A program made the translations under genes and the position numbers. The notes beneath the pieces are model-generated. The model was not told the DNA's origin, did no database searches, and saw only the letters and a program-made list of their open reading frames with translations. Shown here piece by piece: positions 32,524 to 36,414 of a stretch of DNA of 36,414 nt. The stretch lies in contig CACYTF010000033.1 in NCBI GenBank assembly GCA_902777335.1, positions 1 to 36,414 on the forward strand, read 5' to 3'. The number at the start of each line of letters is the position of its first letter. Position 1 is the stretch's first letter. The stretch is from an uncultured Eubacteriales bacterium (GTDB lineage Bacteria; Bacillota; Clostridia; Christensenellales; Aristaeellaceae).

Positions 32524-32873
32524 GGGAAAATGGGGGCCGGGATTCGGGCGAAGCGCTCGTGCGGGCGGCGAAGGAATACATCGAGACGCACAGCGCCGAG
32601 AAGTTCTCCCTGAAAACGCTGTCCGAGGCCCTGTTCATCAACGGCAGCTACCTGCTGCGCCTGTTCAAGGCCCGCACGGGCCAGACGCTGCTGGGCTACC
32701 ACAACCGCGTGCGCTGCGACAGGGCCACGGCGCTGCTGCGCGACACGGACATGAGCATCTCCGAGGTCGGCGAGGCTGTGGGCTTCGTCTCCTCCGCCCA
32801 CTTCTCCCACGTGTTCAGGAAGACCACGGGCATGACGCCCACCGAATGCCGCTGCGGTCTGAACCGCCAATAA
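32520..32873 (+). CDS. Stand-alone AraC-type DNA-binding protein
   Basis: A 117-residue protein consisting almost only of the AraC DNA-binding domain. The first helix-turn-helix is at about 30-55 (SLKTLSEALFINGSYLLRLF). The second, with the family signature, is at about 78-108 (ISEVGEAVGFVSSAHFSHVF). There is no sensor domain, so control must come from its own level, a partner or oxidative/metal chemistry at its few cysteines (C73, C112). The ATG at 32520 follows GGGGAGG by 7 bases and overlaps the leader stop. It is divergent from ftr1 across a region with two 23-bp direct repeats that are good candidates for its binding sites. An activator role for iron uptake is the likely reading. Confidence 0.88.
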   Translation: MRENGGRDSGEALVRAAKEYIETHSAEKFSLKTLSEALFINGSYLLRLFKARTGQTLLGYHNRVRCDRATALLRDTDMSISEVGEAVGFVSSAHFSHVFRKTTGMTPTECRCGLNRQ

Positions 32874-32894
32874 ACGCGATGGAGGGGACGCCGT

Positions 32895-33269
32895 ATGCTG
32901 AATGATCGAACGATGGACCGCTACCTGCACGCCATACTGATGCTGGGCACGCGCTTTCTGATCGTCCGCGCCGTCGATGTCGCCGCCTGGCTGGAGTACT
33001 CCAAGGCCAGCGTCAGCGTCGCCGTGAAGCAGATGCTGGGTGAAAAGCTCGTCAGCGTCGGCAGCCACGGCGCGCTGCTGTTGACCGCGGACGGCCGGCG
33101 CCGGGCCAGCGCGTTTCACGAGCGGTACGACTTCTTCTACCGCCTGCTCACAGAGGCCGGAATCGACGAGGCCGTCGCCAGGAAGGAGGCCGAGGCGCTG
33201 GCCGGCGCGCTGAGCGAGTCATCGCTGAACGCCATCAAGCAGCGCTTTTTCATTCAGCAGACGGTGTAA
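32895..33269 (+). CDS. Small DtxR-like regulator with altered metal ligands
   Basis: The 124-residue protein has the winged-helix and dimer parts of DtxR/MntR regulators (MDRYLHAILMLG, then AVDVAAWLEYSKASVSVAVK, LLLTADGRRRA and ESSLNAIKQRF) but no SH3-like third domain. Aligned by eye to Bacillus MntR, the ligands Asp8, Glu11, His77, Glu102 and His103 read Arg, His, Tyr, Ala and Gly; only Glu99 remains. Classical Mn/Fe sensing therefore seems lost or changed. It follows the AraC-type gene by 21 bp, with GGAGGGG 7 bases before its ATG, so the two are co-transcribed. It faces the ATPase gene at 33250, overlapping it by 20 bp tail to tail. It is the natural candidate to bind the YTAR-N6-YTAR sites. 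Confidence 0.85.
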   Translation: MLNDRTMDRYLHAILMLGTRFLIVRAVDVAAWLEYSKASVSVAVKQMLGEKLVSVGSHGALLLTADGRRRASAFHERYDFFYRLLTEAGIDEAVARKEAEALAGALSESSLNAIKQRFFIQQTV

Positions 33270-33936
33270 GGCACAGCTTCCCGCCGTCCATGACGTACAC
33301 CCGATCGGCGAATTGCGCCGCTTCATCTTCGTGGGTCACCAGCAGCACGCCCGCGCCGTCGTCCGCCGCCTTGCGCAAAAGGCCGAGCACGGCGCGGGTG
33401 TTTTCGTTGTCGAGGCCGGCCGTGGGTTCGTCCGCCAGCAGGATGCCCGGCCGCATCAGCATGGCGCGGGCGATGGCCATGCGCCGCAGCTCGCCGCCGG
33501 AAAGCGCGTTGGGCTTCGCGGTCATCAGCGCCTCGAGGCCCACGTCCACAAGCAGCGCCTTCGCCCTGTCCACGGGCTGTTTTCCCCTGCTGTAGAGTAC
33601 GGCGGGAAGCAGCACGTTCTCCAGCACCGTCAGGCTCAAAAGCGCCGTGTGCCCCTGGGGGATCAGGCCGATCTTTTCATTGCGCAGCCTGGCCAGCGCT
33701 TTTTCATCCAGCGCGTAGAGATCGGTATCGTCCAGCAGTACTTTGCCTGAGGTGGGTGTCAGCATGCCCGCCAGCATGTTGAGCAGCGTGCTCTTGCCGC
33801 TTCCGGAGCGGCCCGTGATCTCCACCATACTGCCCGATTCCAGCGCGAAGTCAAGGGGCTGCACCGCCGTGAAGGTATTGCTGCTCTTGCCGGCGCGGGG
33901 GAAGTCCTTTTTAACGCTCTGTGCGGTCAGCTTCAT
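33250..33936 (-). CDS. ABC transporter ATPase (MacB/LolD-type) of the second DUF4418 module
   Basis: A 228-residue ATPase with Walker A GRSGSGKST, signature LSGGE, Walker B ILLADEPTAGLD and H-loop VTHED, all intact. It resembles the ATPase at 22434-23105 (shared LDDTDLYAL and SLTVLENVLLP-type segments). Its ribosome site GGAGG lies in the remains of a permease gene that ends 1 base before its ATG. The cognate permease has been deleted, so the ATPase either works with another permease, such as the one at 23109-24308, or is an orphan on its way to decay. It ends inside the convergent DtxR-like gene. Confidence 0.93.
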   Translation of the reverse strand: MKLTAQSVKKDFPRAGKSSNTFTAVQPLDFALESGSMVEITGRSGSGKSTLLNMLAGMLTPTSGKVLLDDTDLYALDEKALARLRNEKIGLIPQGHTALLSLTVLENVLLPAVLYSRGKQPVDRAKALLVDVGLEALMTAKPNALSGGELRRMAIARAMLMRPGILLADEPTAGLDNENTRAVLGLLRKAADDGAGVLLVTHEDEAAQFADRVYVMDGGKLCLTPSAE

Positions 33937-33937
33937 G

Positions 33938-34038
33938 TCATTCGCCCTCCTTCAGCACTAAGCTCGCATCCATTGCATTGACCTTATGCACGGTGATATC
34001 AATACAGCCATGGCAATGATGACGGTTCTCTTCTTCAT
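33938..34038 (-). pseudogene. Deletion scar of an ABC permease gene
   Basis: An ATG at 34038, with GGGGAGG 8 bases upstream, opens MKKRTVIIAMAVLIS, a normal N-terminus. The last codons before the stop at 33940-33938 read VNAMDASLVLKEGE, the characteristic end of MacB/FtsX permeases (compare IDPAIVLKGE and TDPGATLREGA in this window), but in a different frame. The gene is only 101 bp long, so an internal deletion of about 1 kb or more removed the body and left both ends. The position between DUF4418 and the ATPase matches the intact permease at 23109-24308. Confidence 0.75.
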
Positions 34039-34043
34039 GACGC

Positions 34044-34460
34044 TCACCTCCCCTGGGATTTCCGGCGCAGCGCTTGCGTCCCGGCGATCACGCCGGAGGC
34101 CGCGATCAGGACGGCCATGATTCTGACGAAGGGCTGCATGACCGTATAGCAGCGCATCGAACGCATCATGCACATGGGCAATATCGTTTCGGGGATCAGG
34201 AATACCACAACGCTCCCAATGATTCCCAACCCAAACGCGCCTGTCTTCAAGGCTTTATTGCTCAGAACCGCCGCCAGAAGGAACAAAGCGGTCATTGCGC
34301 CGCCGAGCTTCGCCACCGCCGTTTGCGCGCCGTGGCATTTCATCCACGCGCCGTCGTCCTTCATGCCGCAGGCGCCGAATACCGTCAACACGCCGAGAAC
34401 CAGCAGCGCCGACAAGAGTACCGGTATCCACTGCCGGATGGAGGTTTTGCGTCGTTTCAT
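34044..34460 (-). CDS. DUF4418 family membrane protein, second copy
   Basis: A 138-residue protein with four membrane helices and the same Cys/Met loops as the copy at 24312: FGACGMKDDGAWMKCHGA near 30-47 and CMMRSMRCYTVMQP near 95-108. The loop residues differ from the first copy but keep the cysteines, a histidine and the M-R-C motif. The ATG at 34460 follows GAGGTG by about 8 bases. It heads the second module (DUF4418, lost permease, ATPase). Operator site 4 covers its promoter, linking it to the same regulation as ftr1. The function is unknown; a metal-related role is inferred from the context in both loci. Confidence 0.85.
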   Translation of the reverse strand: MKRRKTSIRQWIPVLLSALLVLGVLTVFGACGMKDDGAWMKCHGAQTAVAKLGGAMTALFLLAAVLSNKALKTGAFGLGIIGSVVVFLIPETILPMCMMRSMRCYTVMQPFVRIMAVLIAASGVIAGTQALRRKSQGR

Positions 34461-34481
34461 GATCTGACACCTCATAAACAA

Positions 34482-34495
34482 TTAGTTTATACTAA
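34482..34495. promoter_or_regulatory. Candidate iron operator, site 4, over the -10 of the second DUF4418 gene
   Basis: TTAGTTTATACTAA differs by one base from site 1 at ftr1. On the minus strand it contains TATAAA (34491-34486), the probable -10, about 25 bases before the ATG at 34460. A near-identical sequence at two DUF4418-linked promoters supports a common regulator. Confidence 0.6.
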
Positions 34496-34579
34496 CCTTT
34501 AGGCTGAATGAAGCGGCCAATCCGCAGTGACGCACTCGAAAAGGCCGCATCCCGTCAGCCCACAGCGATTCCCCGCATG

Positions 34580-35344
34580 TCAATGGCAGCAGTGACCTTC
34601 GTGATCGCAATGCTCGCCATGGTCTTCACCGTGGTGATGGTGCTCTCCGTGATGGTCGCAGACCGGGTTCTCTTCATAGGCCAGCGTTCCGGCGATCAGC
34701 TTCGCCACCGCCTCGTCGGCATCGCCCTGAATGCCCGCGTAGAGGCGAATGCCCGCTTCCGCAAGCGCGGACTGTGCCCCACCACCGATGCCGCCGCAGA
34801 TCACCGCGTCCGCCTGACACTGCCTGAGGAAACCCGCCAGCGCGCCGTGGCCAAAGCCCTCCGCGCTGACAACCTTCGAAGCCGTTACCACGCCGTCCTT
34901 CACATCGTAGAGCTTGAATTGCTCCGTATGGCCGAAATGCTGAAACACCTGTCCGTTCTCGTATGTGACCGCGATTCTCATAACATCTATCTCCTTCTTC
35001 GCGTTCTCTTTGCTGATTTCGTCTTCCCGCAGCCGTCGGAATTCACACTGACAGCCGCGAGGATTTCGATCCACCGCCAGTGACGCCTGCCGCATCTGCT
35101 CGAAGGACACCGCCAGGAAATCCATGGCCTCCTGCGTGGGCAGGTAGTGCATGTGATACCCATATTTTTCCTTATACACCATGCCCGCCTCATGCAGGAT
35201 CTTCAAGTGCTGCGAAATCGCAGGCTCGCTGATCCCCAGCTTCCTTGAAAGCGAGCGCGTACAGTGCTTGCGGATCAAAAGCTGCTGGAATATCGTCAGG
35301 CGGGTAGGATCGCCGAGGGCTTTCAGACAAATGGACAGTTCCAC
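34580..35344 (-). CDS. ArsR-type regulator fused to a NifX/NifB-like domain with His-rich tail
   Basis: A 254-residue fusion. Residues 1-90 are an ArsR winged helix (LSRKLGISEPAISQHLKIL). A linker with CQC (98-100) leads to a dinitrogenase iron-molybdenum cofactor-type domain (122-225; MRIAVTYENGQVFQHFGHTE, VICGGIGGGAQSALAEAGI). The tail (226-254) holds 11 histidines and 4 cysteines. The NifX-like domain and tail normally form a separate small protein. An internal ATG (34981) with AAGGAG 9 bases upstream could still produce it alone. The start is GTG 35344, 10 bases after GGAG. The fusion would let metal or cluster binding act directly on DNA binding. Its own leader has a TGATTAA-N8-TTAATCA palindrome, suggesting autoregulation. 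Confidence 0.92.
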   Translation of the reverse strand: MELSICLKALGDPTRLTIFQQLLIRKHCTRSLSRKLGISEPAISQHLKILHEAGMVYKEKYGYHMHYLPTQEAMDFLAVSFEQMRQASLAVDRNPRGCQCEFRRLREDEISKENAKKEIDVMRIAVTYENGQVFQHFGHTEQFKLYDVKDGVVTASKVVSAEGFGHGALAGFLRQCQADAVICGGIGGGAQSALAEAGIRLYAGIQGDADEAVAKLIAGTLAYEENPVCDHHGEHHHHGEDHGEHCDHEGHCCH

Positions 35345-35362
35345 TTCTTGCGTGCTCCATTT

Positions 35363-35384
35363 TGATTAAGTCTCTGTTTAATCA
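35363..35384. promoter_or_regulatory. Candidate ArsR-type operator
   Basis: TGATTAA (35363-35369) and TTAATCA (35378-35384) form an inverted repeat with an 8-base spacer, just downstream of the -10 of the ArsR-NifX gene. A third half-site TGATTAA (35415-35421) touches the -35. The arrangement suits autorepression by a dimeric ArsR protein. Confidence 0.6.
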
Positions 35385-35397
35385 TATTTCATGTCAG

Positions 35398-35426
35398 ATT
35401 ATACTACCTTGATGTGATTAAGTCAA
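35398..35426 (-). promoter_or_regulatory. Promoter of the ArsR-NifX gene
   Basis: TTGACT (35426-35421), a 17-base spacer and TATAAT (35403-35398): near consensus, 55 bases before the GTG start. Confidence 0.85.
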
Positions 35427-35448
35427 TACCTAATTTGATTCAAAAACA

Positions 35449-35484
35449 GAAACGCACGGTCGCCATCCGCTGATCGTGCGTTTC
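35449..35484 (-). terminator. Rho-independent terminator of the Nudix gene
   Basis: GAAACGCACG (35449-35458) and CGTGCGTTTC (35475-35484) form a 10-bp stem. In the minus-strand transcript it is followed by UGUUUUUG. It lies about 100 bp past the Nudix stop and ends that message before the ArsR-NifX promoter. The stretch between (35485-35586) shows no gene. Confidence 0.75.
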
Positions 35485-35586
35485 CACTGACAGATTGTTG
35501 ATATTCGACAATACCGAGGTCAGGTTCTGTCCGTCGGTTTCCGCCTTTGAAAATGGGTTGAAATGCGTTTTGGATCACCGTCTGAC

Positions 35587-36207
35587 TCAGTCAAAGATGA
35601 GCTGCCAGTTCTCCGCCTCGACAGCTTCAAAGCACATGCCGATCTGCTCCCGGTTGCTCTTTCCGTCGGCCAGAGGCTCGGGCAGTTCATCCAGGCCAAA
35701 GAATCCACAGGCGACGGTTTCCAGGTTTGGCACAAAATCGCCGGAGATATACCTGCACAGCACATACGCCGAACAGACATTGCTGGGGAAGAAGGTGGTG
35801 TTTCGCCTGTTGTGGTCGAACAACGCGATCACGCGCACGGGCTCGACGATCATCCCCGCCTCTTCCAGCACCTCCTTGGCGGCGTTCGTCCGGATCGTCT
35901 GGTCATAATCGACCCAGCCGCCCGGCAGGGCCCAGTTTCCATTCGCTTCCTGAACCAGCAGGATCCTGCCGTCACGGAACACCGCGGACCGGGTATCCAG
36001 CTTCGGCGTCTGATACCCGGTGCCCGCACAGAAGGTTGCCTTGATCTCCTCCAGGGGAGAACCGCTGATCTTTGCCGCCATTTCAGCGGAGATTTCCCGG
36101 ATGCGTTCAAACCGCTCAATGTCAAACTTATCCTTGCAGTAAGCCAGCGCGCACTGCGACAGGTTTTGGAGCTCTTTGATCCAGGAAGTCCATTCATTGT
36201 CCGGCAT
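35587..36207 (-). CDS. Nudix hydrolase with N-terminal Nudix_hydro_N domain
   Basis: A 206-residue cytosolic protein. Residues 1-60 match the helical N-terminal domain found in a Nudix subgroup acting on nucleoside diphosphates linked to another group. The Nudix fold follows, with box GGWVDYDQTIRTN-AAKEVLEEAG (96-118). The first glutamate of the box consensus is glutamine and the arginine is lysine, as in many members of this subgroup; the EVLEEAG metal-binding core is intact. It probably hydrolyses a nucleotide sugar or ADP-linked compound. The start is ATG 36207 (GAGG 8 bases upstream) or 36210. The open frame to 36243 is excluded because it runs into the -10 region. Confidence 0.92.
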   Translation of the reverse strand: MPDNEWTSWIKELQNLSQCALAYCKDKFDIERFERIREISAEMAAKISGSPLEEIKATFCAGTGYQTPKLDTRSAVFRDGRILLVQEANGNWALPGGWVDYDQTIRTNAAKEVLEEAGMIVEPVRVIALFDHNRRNTTFFPSNVCSAYVLCRYISGDFVPNLETVACGFFGLDELPEPLADGKSNREQIGMCFEAVEAENWQLIFD

Positions 36208-36241
36208 CATTCTATCCTCACAGGTCTCAATGGATAGACCC

Positions 36242-36270
36242 ATTATAGATCAAAACGGCATAAACTGCAA
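36242..36270 (-). promoter_or_regulatory. Promoter of the Nudix gene
   Basis: TTGCAG (36270-36265), a 17-base spacer and TATAAT (36247-36242), about 35 bases before the start codon. Confidence 0.8.
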
Positions 36271-36325
36271 TACGATCACGCCTCGCACGCCTTCTTTTTG
36301 GTTCTTCACGGAAAGTTGTGGGATT

Positions 36326-36414
36326 GGAGTTCCCCCTCTCCGCCCTTCGGGCACCTCTTCCGGGGGCCTGCCGGCCCGGCCTCGCTGAAAACAGTCCACT
36401 GGACTGTTTTCCGG
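36326..36414. repeat. GC-rich intergenic repeat with a near-perfect palindrome at the window end
   Basis: GAAAACAGTCC (36387-36397) is mirrored by GGACTGTTTTC (36401-36411) around ACT. It is preceded by a stretch with CCCCCTCTCCGCCC, TTCGGGCACCTC and TTCCGGGGGCC segments that also fold. This looks like a dispersed intergenic palindromic repeat; it runs to the window edge, so its full length is unknown. Confidence 0.7.

Noticed and set aside
34580..35344. ArsR and NifX parts as two separate genes split by a missed stop
   Set aside because: The frame is continuous with no stop or shift. The internal ribosome site is noted as a possible second start instead.

Overview
This window looks like part of a Gram-positive, high-GC Clostridia genome. 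A gut or rumen lineage near Christensenellales would fit, but that is inference. The evidence is strong AGGAGG-type ribosome binding sites, Gram-positive extracytoplasmic proteins with plain signal peptides, LytS-type and 6-7 TM signalling proteins, TTGACW-17-TATAAT promoters and intergenic palindromic repeats. There are no rRNA or tRNA genes, CRISPR arrays, phage genes or transposase genes. Most genes lie on the minus strand in short operons with 1-15 bp gaps or stop/start overlaps.

Layout. (1) 1-2.7 kb: a secreted TPR protein, frameshifted by a 44-bp tandem duplication and cut by the window edge. It is divergent from a secreted RelA/SpoT-fold protein followed by a small orphan ORF. (2) 2.8-8.9 kb: a minus-strand operon of a PreA-like dihydropyrimidine dehydrogenase, a 1091-residue secreted three-domain hydrolase/phosphatase and a membrane diguanylate cyclase. 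(3) 8.9-13.3 kb: an XRE-REC response regulator, a LytS-type kinase, a PAP2 phosphatase and a CstA transporter. (4) 13.4-18.4 kb: an amidohydrolase remnant, a two-domain PPK2, a small cystatin-like secreted protein, a DUF4143 ATPase and an alpha/beta hydrolase. (5) 18.4-22.2 kb: a broken K+-channel gene, a membrane protein with 18-residue repeats and a secreted InlB-repeat-like protein. (6) 22.3-32.3 kb: a nine-gene operon for iron uptake, ending in a clear terminator. (7) 32.3-36.4 kb: regulators (AraC-type, degenerate DtxR-type, ArsR-NifX fusion), a second, eroded DUF4418/ABC operon and a Nudix hydrolase.

The centrepiece is the iron operon: FTR1 permease, P19/Tp34 periplasmic-type iron protein, DUF2318 membrane protein, two MacB/FtsX-type permeases, an ABC ATPase, DUF4418, a third permease and a second ATPase. 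It resembles the p19/ftr1 system of Campylobacter. Here one permease carries an FMN-binding domain with the flavinylation motif SGATVTS inserted in its extracytoplasmic region. This suggests that flavin redox chemistry is built into the transporter. A divergent AraC-type gene (behind a 12-codon overlapping leader ORF) and a DtxR-like gene face the operon. The shared promoter region holds two perfect 23-bp direct repeats and three copies of a YTAR-N6-YTAR palindrome. A fourth copy sits at the promoter of the second DUF4418 operon. These look like a local iron regulon.

The window also shows decay and repeat activity: a permease reduced to its two ends, an amidohydrolase tail, a channel gene with a stop and a frameshift, and a 155-bp tandem duplication whose palindrome encodes the C-terminus of the FTR1 protein.
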